From Daldinia sp. FL1419 (lineage: Eukaryota; Ascomycota; Sordariomycetes; Xylariales; Hypoxylaceae), in assembly GCA_025201765.1 (NCBI GenBank), contig MU623356.1:186001-250000 (forward strand): a stretch of DNA of 64,000 nt, read 5' to 3'. The notes under the pieces are model-generated. The model searched no databases and had not been told where the DNA came from. It saw nothing but the letters and a program-made list of their open reading frames with translations. Both the position numbers and the translations under genes were made by a program. Positions 36,306-49,130 of this stretch are shown here, one piece after another (the first letter of the stretch is position 1; the number at the start of each line of letters is the position of its first letter).

Positions 36306-39300
36306 ATGACCACTCAGCTCCTCTCTACGGAGTTAACTAATCTCATACAAGAGAGCAAACGAAAACACAACGATTTGAGACAGGTATGGCTCCTGCTTAT
36401 CAAGACTAGAGGCTTTTTACTGATTTATATATCATGCATAGGCGGCTGAGAAGTCTCTGGAAGAGCTGAAGGCAATTCGTGTCGCGAGTGAAGCCCAACT
36501 CGCCGCTGGTACGTCCTTATTCTAGATGAGTTTCCATGTCGATAGATAGGTACTCACAGTAGATGCCAGAACTTTCCCAGAAGGTCAACTTTATCAATCC
36601 ATTTGTTATCGCGTGTGGAACGAGAAATGCCAAATTCACCGGAATAGCTATCGTCTGCTTGTCACGTCTTATTCTTGTTACCGCTCTTCCGCGATCCAAG
36701 TTGAGCCCTGTCTTGGAAGCCCTGCGAGAGGCTACTTCTGCCGGTCTTGACGTTCAACTTAAGATTCTACAGGCTTTGCCTAGCTTGCTGCAGAACTATT
36801 CGAGGGAGATCCAAGGAGATTTGTTAGTCACTGCATTAAATATTTGCTTTATTTTACAGACGACCAAGAATGGAATCGTCAACAACACCGCCGCTGCTAC
36901 ACTCCAGCAGCTGGTTATGACCGTGTTTGAAAAAGTAGCCGCCGAAGACAGTAAGTTTGGCGCCTTAAAACTAGCATAGAAGTTGACCCGATTTAGAATT
37001 AGCATCCGATGGCAATTTTGTTGGCGATGCCCCTACCGGCAATGGCGATGTCCAACTTCGGGCTGCCGCCATGGATGCCTATCGTATCTTCAAGGATATC
37101 TGCTTGATGACGGAGAATCAGCGGCCAGAATATCTTCGTTTTACCGGACTTCCTCAGACATTTGGCTTGGAATTGATAGAATCAATATTGAGCCAACATA
37201 CTGCTATTTTCATCGAGTCACGCCATCCAGAACAGGCTCATATACTCCGCACGAGGGTCATGTCCTTCGTCATCAAGGCGATATCCGGGAAACCGAACTT
37301 TGCGACTTCGGTTCGACTTGTACGTATTCTATACACGTTATTGCGGAAGCACCTAGATATTCTACTGTCGGAAGGCGGCGAGGCTCTTGATACCCTCACC
37401 CAATTGCTAGATCAAGACACGGCTACTTGGAGGAGAGCATTATGCATGGAAGTTTTCCGCGGTATATTCTCCGAGCCGCCCCTACTAAGGCGCATTTTCG
37501 CATTTTATGACTCTAAAGAGGGAGAGAAAGATATCCTCAAGAACTTAACCGCTACGTTTGTTAGAGTTAGCACAGAGAAACCTGTGGTCATCGGTCTAGG
37601 CCATCAATCTACGATTCCCGTAGCCAATCCGTACGCTAACTTAGGAGGATCTTCAGATCAGGCGATGCTGGAAGCTAGTGGGGTTACTGGAATCATTAGC
37701 GGTTCTGTTGGTGAAGGCCATAATACCGGCATTAGTTCCCAATGGAGTACTGTGAGAGTTGCCTGCATCGACCAGTTGGATAAGACGGAACCACCAGCAA
37801 TTCCTGAGTCGTACATATATGCATTGACTCTATCCTGTATAACTTCCTTGTCTGAGGGGCTGGCTAAATTCATCTTGCCGCTTACCGTTCCTCCTGACAG
37901 TCGAGTTCGCAAACGCAGCGCTAAACAACAAGAGATTGGTAGAGAATCGCCAGGTCCGAATGAAGACGAAAACGGTGCTTCGAATAAAATAGTAGAGAGA
38001 ACTGCTACGCTAAATTCCATCGAGAGGTCCGGTTCATTCAAGAAGAACCCAGTGCCTCTCAATCCCCTAGCTGTCAAGGACCATCCCTTGCATAGCGAGG
38101 TTAAGATATGCGCGGCCATTATTGATGAGTGCTGGCCAGCTATCCTTGCGACCTGTTCTACTTTTTTATATGCTGCACTCGATTCGGAATACTATCATGG
38201 TCTTGTCCGAGCCTTCCAAAAATTCGCCCACGTCGCGGGATTGCTCCATCTCGCAACGCCAAGAGATGCTTTCCTTACAACACTGGGAAAAGCAGCCGTA
38301 CCGCCAAATGTATTCAGTGCATGTCTTAATACTAGTCCATCCAAAACTGCTACCGTTAGTCCTGCCGCTGAGGGCCCAAACAGCATTTTGGGTAACGCTC
38401 GAGGTCTTTTAAGTGTTGATAATCTAGTAACCCCGGTGGGCGCTGCTGGCGAAAGGCAAAGACAGGCGTCTATGGACGCCAACACAATACCACAGACGTT
38501 GAATACCCGGAACCTCCTATGTTTACGAGCGCTATTAAATCTGGGGATAGCTTTGGGTCCAACTTTAAGTTCTTCTTGGTCCATCGTCCTCGAAACGCTT
38601 CAGCAGGCTGATCTTGTTTTATTCACAACTGGGAAATCTCCCGGAAGGACTCCGATGGCTGGGAAGGGTCCAGATCCGAGAGCAGAGAATGAAGCTTCCT
38701 CGCTCTTAGCTAACTTTAGCACTGAAATCAGGGCTGTTGAAACGGCGGCATCTAGACTATTCGAAAGCACGGTAGACTTTCCTAATACCGCTTTTGTGGA
38801 AGTTGTCGACGCGATGTGTGGTCTCCTAGACCAGCGGTCTGACTCACCTTCAGAACCATCAAGCCGACCACAGTCATCTCCTTCCTCGCCTCCCCCAATC
38901 TCAGGCCCCCGGACGCCGACCGGACCACACCGAAGACTCGTTGGTGGATCCGGTACGGCGCTGACAGGACCTAGCCAAGAGGATCAATTTGCTCTCGCCA
39001 AGATTGGCGAGATTGCGGCTATTAACATTGAGAGACTTCTCAGTTATCCTCCCGACGTTTCGGGCTGGGCACGAATCACATCCGAACTCATTAAGACGTT
39101 AAGTTCTGCTCCTACGGCTGCACAGATTCGCACTCGTGCTGCGGAAATACTCGTCCAGTTCACTCTGGAGGCCGCTAGAGCTGCTGTTGGCCTCGATGAT
39201 GAAACACGTAGTAGAGTCCAGCTTCGCCTATTAGAAGCGCTTCGCGATTCTTTATTGCCACTACAAATGGAAGACCGTGCTATTTCGGTGACTACTCACT

Positions 39301-41860
39301 CTACGGATGTTGATATCCACAAGATTATTCTCGAAGGCCTAAAAAGTCTACTAGATGATTGTGGGGATGCACTTTTGAGCGGTTGGGAGATCACATTTGA
39401 GGTGATCGGTAGTATTTTCATTCAGGGGAGATTTGTTAATGGGGGCACGCGAGATACTGAGGGTCAATCCTTGATCTTATTAACGCGATCTGGGAAGCTT
39501 ATCAGGTCTTCGTTCAACTCTTTACAGTTAATCTGTTCTGATTTTCTTGGGTCGTTGCCTAAATCATGCTTTCTGATTCTTGTTGATACCCTGTATAAAT
39601 TCTGTTCGCAGGATGACGACTTAAATATTGCGCTTACGGTAAGGTGCGGATTCATCTTTCCTACTTCGTACGCTAATGTGTGTCCCCTTTCTAGACTGTC
39701 ACTTTCTTTTGGGTACTTTCCGATTTCCTTTCCGGGAGAAGTCGATCACTTCCGATTACTGATAGCCTGGTCGATGATCCCAACGGCGTGTCGTTGGTCG
39801 AAAAGGCCTCAAATGCGGAGGATGCATCATCCGATTCAGCTCTGTGGATGCTCCTCCTGTTGAGATTAACCACTGTGACCACTGATGAGAGACTTGACTT
39901 GAGAAACAGTAAGTTCCCAGCCGTTCTACCGTGTCTCACGCTAATAACCCTTCCAGGTGCTATTCAGACACTACTACGGATATTTGATGCCTATGGTGAT
40001 AGACTTAGTCCGGAGGCTTGGTCTGTCTGTATAAAAGCCGTCATTTTCAAGCTTCTTTCGTCCATAGAGAAGGAACTTGAAAATGTTAGAAGGCCAGAAA
40101 TCGATGAGAAAATCCGACACGACTGGTATGATACGGCTGTAGTGGTGCTTAACGGCATATCTAACCTTCTTGCCAACTATCTCGACGTACTTACCGTTCA
40201 CCCCACATTTAACTCCTATTGGCAGCAGCTTCTAGGGCATTTTGCTACGTTGCTTGACTTCCAGGTTCTCGAAATTAGCACTGCGACATTCAAAGCACTA
40301 ACCCAGATGCTCTCACAAAGCCAGAATGGTGCAAAACAGAATTTCAATAAGACTACAATTGATCTAGCCTGGGACTTATGGTCCCGTGGGGTCCCGGTTT
40401 CGAAGGACGGCAACACCGGAAGAATTACAGATAACCAGAATTGTCTGCTTGCCTATGTTGCGGCTCTTCGTGATGTTTATCGCCTTATACAAGCCAACCT
40501 TACCGTTGAACGTATTCGCCGAATGCTAACACTATTACGAGAAGTTATGCAAGTCGCTACTCCTGGCGCATATGTAGCAGATATCGAGCACGTCACCCCG
40601 CTACAAGGGCAGGTACTGGATGTAATTAAAATGCTCAGGACTGACATGCCTGGGGCGCCATCTGCCCTGATATCCCGGACGTCTGAATTTATCTCATTGG
40701 CATTTCTTGAGGAACATGATATGTCGAACCAAAGAAATTCGCAGAAGCGTACTTACGTCGCCATGTCCAAAGCCAGCATGTCCATTCTTCAGACTCTCAT
40801 TGTTAACCATGCTGCCGATGTTAATATTTACAGCGATGGCGCATTCCTAACTGCATTAGCGGCTTTATCGAAGCCCATCGTACTTAAATATCAATTTCCT
40901 ATCATCACCAAAGGGGAGCAGCCTTGGAAGCAATCAACGACTTCGGCTCTGACCATTCTTGAAGCTGCGCTTCCGCAGCTTCAGAAACTCGATATTTCGC
41001 GCTCAAATTTACAAGATATTTGGGAGGTGATTATTACCATTGCCAATGGAATTATCAATGCGGACTGTGAGGCACCTCCGGATCGAGTTAACATCGCGGA
41101 AGATCAGAATATAGATATATCCTCGTTCTTGAAACTGCGCGAGCTCATAATCCCTGCTCTAGGAGCTGAGGTGGTGGCAGACAGAACGAGAAAAGTATTC
41201 GCAGAAAACCTATTTCGCATGTCCATTATACACGCGCCAGCCCCAACTGAATCTTCCCTCATATATGGGAAGAGCGAGGGCGATGTAGTTGGGCTGTTAA
41301 ACTTATATAAACCGCAGAGAGGCCGCACCGTGGATCCACCACCAGCGAAACGTGAGAAGATGTGCTATGTTTGCCTAGACGAGTTGTTCGCATTGGTAGC
41401 AAGCCACAACGAAGCATCAACCCCTCATATCACAGTCGAGCCACCTACTCCAGCTTTTCCACCATCTAGTCTATCGTCTGGAGGAGGCAACATGACACTC
41501 GAGCCTCCACACGCTTTGTATGTGCGGTTAGCAAAAACGGCGGCACCGTACCTCATCCTGAGGGCTGCACTTACGCTTAGAGCCTATATCGCGGATCAGC
41601 CGCTGCGTGGGCATATACCGCAACCGTTGAGTCAACGCAAGGAACTCACACGAGTATTAGAAAGGTTAGTAGAGCTTAAGAGCGAGCCGGAGGCTATTCC
41701 AGATACACGCAATGTCGAGAGCGAGACTCGGAAACACCTACTTAGGTTATACCCATTGCTAGTCAGCGCGATAAAGGTCACTGGTATTAGCGGGGATGAG
41801 GGCGTACTAGTGTTGCTAACGAAAGCGTCGGAGGTGGTTGGGTCGGAACTGGGCATCTGA
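36306..41860 (+). CDS. mon2: MON2, Golgi/endosome peripheral membrane protein
   Basis: Large relative of the Sec7 ARF-GEFs that lacks the Sec7 domain. In yeast Mon2 works with Dop1 and the flippase Neo1 in endosome-to-Golgi trafficking. Six exons, 36306-36383, 36442-36508, 36570-36950, 36997-39638, 39695-39908 and 39957-41860, give about 1,761 aa (human 1,717). The N-terminal DCB-type region contains NFINPFVIACGTRNAKFTGI and LREATSAGLDVQLKILQALP. The middle carries HDS-like helical repeats (for example NIALTTVTFFWVLSDFL across the exon 4/5 junction). Disordered Ser/Pro stretches interrupt it (about 640-660 and 1,570-1,590). The fifth intron is only 48 bp and stop-free in frame. It is predicted as an intron because GTAAGT, CTAAT and CCAG are present and removal restores RNSAIQTLLRIFDAYG. 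The two short 5' exons are inferred from frame. Confidence 0.93.
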
Positions 41861-42129
41861 GGGTAAATCATACTAGCGGTCGAAGAATAATAGAGAACCA
41901 GCTGTTGTGGATATACTATGATTAGGCCGATTATTTGAATGGCTAGACGTGACTTACTATGATTTTATGACAGCTACACATTGATCAGCTCCACAAAGTA
42001 CTTGAATATTTAACATGCCTTGAGCTTATGATTCGTTCTAGTCTAGACGCCTGTCCTACGGTGGGCAAACGAATACATATTATATCCTAAGTTACATGGT
42101 CTAAACTCCCCACGTTACAAGGTAGGTAC

Positions 42130-45100
42130 TTAATCTAATAATACCTCGACATCAAACTCCTGGTCTGTCCTAAGCTGGTACCGCGGTAGAGTCGCGGGTC
42201 CACAGCTCCCCGTGCCCAGACCGTGGTGGTACCAGTCTAACCTGACGATATGATCGTCCCGCTTCTTCTTTTTGAGCTCGTATGGGTGTTTGGACTCGTC
42301 TATATCATACGTGCTATACGGCATCACGGTGAAGCTGGCGCCTTGGTGGTTCCCAAACCTTGCTCGCAGCAGGCAATCCGGGAACGTCTCCTCGCCTCCC
42401 CAGCGCGTCCGCAGCTCTACCCAACGGATGTCGGTGCGGTTCCCGCTGTCCTGCGGAAACTCGTAGTGATGGAACAGCGCATCGGCAGGCATGCCCCAGG
42501 TGTTCATCTGTTGAGCGCGTTTCTTGTCGCTGTACGACTCGCCTGGCCCTCGGCCGAACCATTCCACGACGCGGATATCGCGCATTCCGAAGGACAGACC
42601 GAAGCGGGCGAATGTGCTGGGGAGATGGTTCCCTCTGGGCGCGGCTTGCACGCGTATGCTGCAGTGCTCGGACGTCAGCGTGTAGGTTGTCGTCGTATCG
42701 ACACCCCAAGCCACGGCGGGGGGCGCTACGCGTCCTTTTACGACGACGACGCAACCGGATTCCGTCTCGGTGGTGGTTACGCTCGAGAAATGCTGGCGCG
42801 TTTGGTGCACCCTTTTCTCAATCCATTCTTTACCGTGGGGACCACCACGATCGTTGTCGGTTAGCGCGCGGTAGAAATCCAAGGTAGGGGGGACGGTGAT
42901 GAGGTTTTGGGTCGGGTTGGAAGTGTGCGTTAGAGATGATAAAACGCCAATGTCGGTGTCAAAACCAAATGTTTTGCCGGACTGAATTGTAACGAATAGC
43001 ATCCCGTTGTCGCGTTTGATTTGTGGGCGGTCGCGTGTGGAGAGAGCTTTTAGGAGACCAAGAGAAGGCGGCGGAGTTAGAGGGAGCTCGCCTCGGGCGA
43101 CGACTCGACCGGGCTTTGCCCATTTACTCTCGGGGCCTGTGATGAAGTCCAGGTGGAGCCATACCTCCGTGGAAAGAGTCTTGGGCATTTGTATGTCGCT
43201 GAGAACCAGCGTTGTTTTAGTATGAGGCTTGACTCCCTTTGGAATAATGATATCCTTTCCGATAATTTCGTCTCGATCAACGACGAGACTTGGGTAACAC
43301 TTGATATGGTCTAGGGTCAGGAAGTCGTAACGATTCACGATCGTCACTATGTTGTCTTTTACGGAAAGCACCTGGACTGGCTCGATGGCCTTGCTGTACT
43401 CGTTGAGTCCTGGACCGGGGTTATGTCGCGAGTCGCAAAGTCCGTCCATTACGAAATTACCGTCGTGAGGCTCGTCTGGTTGGAAGTCTCCGCCGTATCC
43501 AAAGTACCCTTCGCCATCTTTGGTTTCGGCGGCGAGCCCCTATGCAATCGACCTATTAGTCCTGACGGAGTCAAATTATATCTTAGGCCATTGCAGACTT
43601 ACGTGGTTTGCCCATTCCCACACGAAACCACCCATCAACCTTGGGTATTTATAGAATGCATCGATGTATTCTTGAATGGCACCTGGGCCGTTGCCCACTA
43701 TAGACTAAGTCAGAAACCAATCCTCGGGTTTTAAGGGCTCCTCGGTCAGCTCGATAAAGGGACTTTTCCCCAAGAAGGCAAAAGAAAGGGCAAGGGGAAA
43801 GCTTCGATTACTTACTAGCATGGGCGAATTCGCACATTACGAAAGGCTTCTTCCAGTCCTTCTCCTTTGCGTATTTAATCATCTCATCAACAGGCGTATA
43901 CATCCGACTAAAGACATCAGCAGTATTGGCGTTTTGGTCACCTTCGTAATGTATAAGGCGTGTTCTATCAATCTTCTTAATAGCTTCGTACATCGCCTGG
44001 TGGTTTCTACCGTAGAAAGCCTCATTTCCGAGAGACCACATGATAATACACGGATGGTTTTTATCTCTCACCATCATCTGAACCGCTCGATCTACATAGG
44101 CGTCTTTCCATTTGGGGTTGTCGGATGTAAAGCTCGCTGGCTCGCTGCTGACTTCGCCGAAGCCGTGACATTCGAGGTCGGCCTCATCCAATACCCAGAA
44201 TCCCATTTCGTCCGCAAGGTCGTATAACCTAGGGTCATTTGGATAATGGGACGTTCGTATAGCGTTGATATTGAACGTCTTCATTAGCTGAAGATCGTAC
44301 TTTAGATTTTCGTATGGAACTGTTCTCCCGGATTTCGCATTATGCTCGTGACGATTGACCCCTCGAAGCTTGACTGGGCTTCCGTTGACGCAGAAAACAC
44401 CGTCGATAAGCTCAGCCGTGCGAAATCCGACTTTTTGGGTAAAATACGTGGAACCAACGGATATTACTAGCGTGTATATGTAAGGAGTTTCCGCTGTCCA
44501 TTCCTCGGGCTTCCGGACGAAACATCTTTGCCTGAAGCGTCGAGCCTGTGTTGTGGAATTGACAGATATAACGATTTCTAATTCTTGGTCGAGAAGTTTC
44601 AGTGTGATAGCCTCTCCTGCCTTATTCATGGCAGCATCTACCACGAGCCACCATCCGTCGTGCTCATCGTCAGGGAGTGTTCTAATGTGAACGTCTTCAA
44701 CCCGAACGGAGGGAAACGAGTGCAACCAAACGTCTCTGAAGATGCCGCTAAGCCACCATTGGTCCTGGGAGTCAGGTTAGAATATTGATACACGTAGAAG
44801 CTATGTTCTGTGAGAGATATTGGACATACCTGGTCCTCGATGTAACTTCCGTCACACCGTTGGTAGACTTCAACGCAAAGGGTATTTTCGGAGTCGAGTT
44901 CAATGAACGGCGATACATCGAACTCGCTTGGGTTCCTGGAGCCCTGAGAGTAACCGACTTTCCACCCGTTCAGCCAAACTGTGAATGCCGAATCGACGCC
45001 CTCGAATCGCAACCGCCATTGGCTGCCATCTTTCAATCTGTCCAAGACTGTAAAACGTGTAACATATCGCCCGCACTCATTCTCGTCGTAGGGGATGTGC

Positions 45101-45600
45101 GGAGGGTTTACCGGGAAGGGAAAGTTTACGTTCGTATATTGGGGGCCTTTACCGAATCCCTGAAGTTGCCACATACCAGGCACCTGGATAAGCTTCCAGT
45201 CTGTATGGTCGAAGTCGAGCTTATAAAAGTCTAGAGAACCCTTGAAAGGGCTGGTGGATAGTTCGAACCCCCAGGTTCCAGAGAGCAGAGCAGCCCTGGA
45301 GCGGCTAATATCTCCAGAGATAGCATCCATTTCCGAATCATATAGATGAAAATGACTTCGCGGAGGTAGAGTATTTCGGTGAATGACTTGGAGATTACTC
45401 CAGTCAGGAGTTTTGTATGGTTTAGTATCCATCCTGTTTGATCGACCTTGACTGGAAGTTGAAGATGACATTGATGAAGACATTTGACCAAGATTAAGAT
45501 TCAGGCTTGCAATATTTATGTCCATGTGGATACCGGCATCCGGATGGATCACCATGTCCGGCACGTCGTCGGAGGCGAGCTCGGGACTACGGGAAAACAT
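42130..45600 (-). CDS. Beta-galactosidase, glycoside hydrolase family 2 (LacZ/LAC4 type)
   Basis: Intracellular lactase-type enzyme hydrolysing terminal beta-D-galactosides. Four exons, 45600-44830, 44764-43816, 43697-43603 and 43539-42130, give up to 1,074 aa. Domains in order: N-terminal jelly roll (PPRSHFHLY, LSGTWGFELS, VPGMWQLQGFG, EDQDQWWLSGIFRDV), Ig-like domain, TIM barrel, Ig-like domain and the C-terminal small-chain domain (LTDNDRGG, WFGRGPGESYSDKK). The predicted acid/base is Glu505 in MWSLGNEA and the nucleophile Glu569 in VMCEFAHAMGNG, which forms across the exon 2/3 junction. RGVNRHEHN and RTSHYPNDP are also conserved. There is no signal peptide. The first 56 residues are Ser-rich and not typical of the family; translation may instead start at the ATG at 45432 (MDTKPYKTPDW). 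It is convergent with MON2, 269 bp apart. Confidence 0.95.
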
Positions 45601-46421
45601 CGTAGGACTCTTATCGTATAGGTCTAATGATAAATCTATGGATGTGGCGCTGATGAAGTGATGTTGTAATTACAGAGAGCCAACTATTAAAGGGGGAGGG
45701 AGGAGGAGGGGGAGGCGGCACTTAAATACTTGATTAGAGCTTGAGTGAATGAAGTATAATTAACTTAATCATATCATGAACCTTCCCGTTTGACTTAACT
45801 CGGGCTATGTGCTATGAACTAAATGAAAGCCTGTTAAAGGTGTATAAAGGTTAGGTATAGGCTGATGTTCGCCGTGACGCATGTTTTTAGCTTTCTAATT
45901 GGCTTGGAAGGGTCCCAGTGCTTGTGTGGAGGTTGGAGGTTGGAGGTCGGAGGTTGGGGATTTGAGGTTTAGTAGCGGTTGGATACTGGACGTGGAGAAG
46001 ACACCAATAATAAGGTTAACTACCTAACTAACCTACCTACCTGGTAATACTAGAATGTTTCAATAACTACCTACATGCTTCGATACCCCGAGCGTTCTGT
46101 CAAGGGATGTTTCATTATTAGCGTATTTTTCAAAGCGCAAAAACATTCACGATTTTATAAGAATAAAGTTATAGTTTAAGTTGTGGCTGGCCAAATTTTC
46201 AAAATATAATATATTATCATTTAACGTGGCTTATTTCTCAGTGCACTTTTCATTATGCAAAGTTCTAATGGGAGACTAAGCGACACCCAAGTCTCTACTT
46301 TACGACTCTACGGTTTGTTGGAACGACCAAAACAATCGCCCGCGGGGGTTGACTGTATCGTTTTTATCAATTACGCCATTGAACCTAGAAACGCCATCGG
46401 CTGACCGAAATGTTTTTTTGA
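45601..46421. other. Intergenic region upstream of the beta-galactosidase
   Basis: Holds a G-rich purine tract (45692-45718), a 7-bp repeat (45928-45955) and the 3' UTR of AHA1. No coding region is seen. Confidence 0.6.
45928..45955. repeat. 7-bp tandem repeat (GGAGGTT)4
   Basis: Four copies of GGAGGTT, the third with one T-to-C change, in the spacer between the beta-galactosidase and AHA1. Confidence 0.85.
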
Positions 46422-47574
46422 TTATAGGATTGTTCCGAATCTGTTTCATGTTAGCTTACGCTCAAAGTCTAGTGATAGGCGTCAGTAATATGTTAGGTAC
46501 TTACCCGAAAGTCTTTTTAATGCTCTTCACGTAGTACTCTTCCCAGTTGCGCTTGGTGACCTCCTCTTGGCCTACTGGCACGCCGCTCCAGGTGACCCTC
46601 ATCACGGTCACGCCGTCTACGTCATTCTGGTCAAACTCAATCACCTGTCTGGAGTAATGACCTGCCGGCCATTGGTTTAGTCGCCACGTTTGAGTGATCT
46701 TAGTCGGCTCCTCAAGTTCTTCGTACTCGCCAGAGACGTTGCCGTCAAATAGCTCGAACTTGCCACCTTTTTGGGCCCCATCGAATCTCTTCGGAGGTGC
46801 ACGGGTAAAGGCAGCTAGACGTTGCGGGTCAGTGAAGGTCTGGTACAACTCGGCAGCAGTAGTTCGGAATTCCTCCTGGTCGTTTACTGTCGTCGTGTTG
46901 ACGATGCTGCCACTATTCTTTTGAGTGCTGGTACTGGCATCGGACTTTGGTACACCAGTGGGTACGTGGTACTTGGGTGCGGTAAACCCGCTCGAGGGAT
47001 TTGTACCAGCAGCGTGTTGGATATCCTTGCCGTGTTCAGCAATTAAAGCCGGCGTGAGCTTCGCGAATTCCTTTCGTAGCTGCGGCGTGATCTTTGATCG
47101 AACCAGATCCTTTACAGGCTGCTTTTCCTGTGACTCCGAGTAGATGTCTATGTCAAACTTCGCCGACGTCAGTACTAGCGATAGCAGCTACACTAATTAT
47201 AGGGTACCTACGATAAAGTCGTCTTCCTCGGTGTCGTGGGCAACTTCGGGTACGGTGATAGTACCCGAGACGTTGTCTTCGCCAGGGGCGGTTCCTAGGC
47301 TAAGGTCAGGCAAGCTATTTCCTGATAATCACCCATAAGGAATCAACTTACCAGAGTATTCTAAGACGAGTTTCACGTCATAGATAGTAATGACTTTGCC
47401 TTTTCGTTGGCTCACATCAACATCCCCGTCCATGCTGACAACCTTATTAATCTTGGCAGTGACCTCTCCATCTTCGGCCGAGATCTGGGTTAGATTCTCT
47501 TCGAACCATTGCCTAGTCCATTCACCGGCATTCTTACTGACCCAATGCCAGTTGTTTGGGTTGTGGAGAACCAT
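46422..47574 (-). CDS. aha1: AHA1, activator of Hsp90 ATPase
   Basis: Cytosolic Hsp90 co-chaperone that binds the Hsp90 middle domain and stimulates its ATPase. Four exons, 47574-47352, 47321-47212, 47157-46505 and 46440-46422, give 334 aa (yeast Aha1 350). The N-terminal Aha1_N domain begins NPNNWHWVSKNAGEWTRQW and includes YDVKLVLEYSG and SGTITVPEVAHD. A linker rich in Ser/Thr follows, then the AHSA1/START-like domain (ELYQTFTDP, ITQTWRLNQWP, VTWSGVPVG, WEEYYVKSIKKTFG). The last exon has only 19 bases and supplies the family tail FGFGTIL; without it the protein would stop after TFG. The ATG at 47574 matches the family start (MVLHNPNNWHWV), so an upstream in-frame extension is rejected. An HSE-like site lies 283 bp upstream. 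Confidence 0.94.
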
Positions 47575-47856
47575 GGTGGATTTTGGAGAAGGGTAATTCG
47601 TGCGAAGTTTGGATTTGGTAAGAAAGCTAAAGGAAAGACGAGGCTGTGTTAGCAATCGTCAATCTTAACGTAAACAATTGAGACGAGAATAAAGCGATCA
47701 AAGGATTAAAATGTTTATAGTGAATCAGATATGTGTCTTAAAGACTACAGCTATTGGTCATCAATGAAAGGGAGTACAAGTCGCTCTATGACTGGTGCCA
47801 GCTGGTGTATCATCAGATATTTCATACAAACAAGAAAGGAAAAAAAAAAAAAAAGA

Positions 47857-47864
47857 TTCTTGAA
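47857..47864. promoter_or_regulatory. Heat-shock-element-like TTCTTGAA upstream of AHA1
   Basis: TTCnnGAA, the inverted pentamer core of the HSF1 site, lies 283 bp upstream of the AHA1 ATG. AHA1 is heat-inducible through Hsf1 in yeast, so the position is plausible. A single pair is a weak site. Confidence 0.35.
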
Positions 47865-49094
47865 GCATTTAAAAAATAGTCGAGAGAAAATGTGAGGCTT
47901 ACTGATGACAGGATGGACGGGATAAGTCGACTACAGAATCAATCTGCAAGCATATCTGACGAATTGAATAGAAGAAAATATCGGCATGAAGGGCGCCTGG
48001 CCGACAAGAAGAAAGATTGTTGTAAGATTCCAAGGTTAGAAAGAAAATGCAGCGGAAAGCTCTAGAATTTCGACGAAGTTTAGAACCAAAATGTAGAAAA
48101 TCTGCCAATGAGAATGGAAAATCCCTGTTCGGCGAAATATCGGTCCGTGCATTTTTATGAATCTTTTAAAAATGCGGCAAGGCGCAGGTTGTGCATTATG
48201 TAATCCCGAGGGTTCTTACCTGTCGAGGCGAGCCCCGCCGTGAATCGTTTATCGCCCTCGCCTTACTTACCAGCTTGTACCTAAGTGCCTTTTCTCATTT
48301 GAAGGACCTACCTAACCTGCTAACCTAGCCCTGTACAACTTATGTACCTACCTACCAGGTATCTAGGTACCTACTGCCGTCATCTAGTGTACGCAAACCA
48401 AAGAGATGATCACTTTTCCTAAGATTAAACTATCAGACGAGATTGATCGTCGTAAAATCTCCTAAATTGCAGAGTAACCCGTAACCAGTAATACACGATT
48501 CCATACGATACGAAGTAGGAAACCCGTACGACTTCTTATTCCAGCTCACAGACAATCACCAATAATCCTCACCTCCTAATCCCGGATGTTACATGCCACT
48601 GCGTTTCTACCAAGCAGTCAAGCCTTGCGAAACCAAAATATAATATATTAGATGGAATTACCAGGAGATCCAGGTTCTGGCCCCCAACTTTACATATGCA
48701 ACTTAGGTTACATTTGGTCCCTCAAATTAACGAGCGTCGACATGCTAACAGTTGATATTATTGTATATTGTAATACATGTCTTATCGTCTCTCCAGCGTA
48801 TAATTAGGTACTAAGTTGCTTCTTAATAGAGAAGGTTTAAAGGTTGGATCTATTACAGGAAAACCAACCTCCTTTGGGTCCCAGTTTCGGGTCGACTTTG
48901 TTGGCTTTTTAAGAATATCGAATCGCTAAAAGGACTTTGTTCGCTTCTAAAATTTCCACGTGCCAAACACACCACGGTTATGACGGATCGTATACTATTT
49001 ATATTAACCGGTCAATGCTTAAGGAGCAATCCAACTATCCGTACCTGGCAGGTCCAGGTCCTTAAACGTGGGGATCGGTGTGCGGGGTGACTTT

Positions 49095-49130
49095 TTCTCG
49101 AATCACTCTTCTCGAACCACTCTTCTCGAA
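49095..49130. promoter_or_regulatory. Three TTCTCGAA sites at 14-bp spacing
   Basis: TTCTCGAA occurs at 49095, 49109 and 49123 within a 14-bp repeat (CTCTTCTCGAAYCA). Each matches TTCnnGAA, the HSF1 core. It lies 1.5 kb upstream of AHA1 and 1.8 kb upstream of the plus-strand gene at 50885. Confidence 0.4.

Noticed and set aside
42250..42887. Several long frames open at once on both strands opposite the 3' part of the beta-galactosidase gene
   Set aside because: The segment is GC-rich, which removes stops in all frames. The minus frame carries clear GH2 motifs, while the plus frames are Arg/Cys/Ser-rich shadows without domains.
45692..45718. G-quadruplex in the beta-galactosidase promoter
   Set aside because: Only three runs of three or more G are present, the rest being GG; it does not meet the usual four-run rule.
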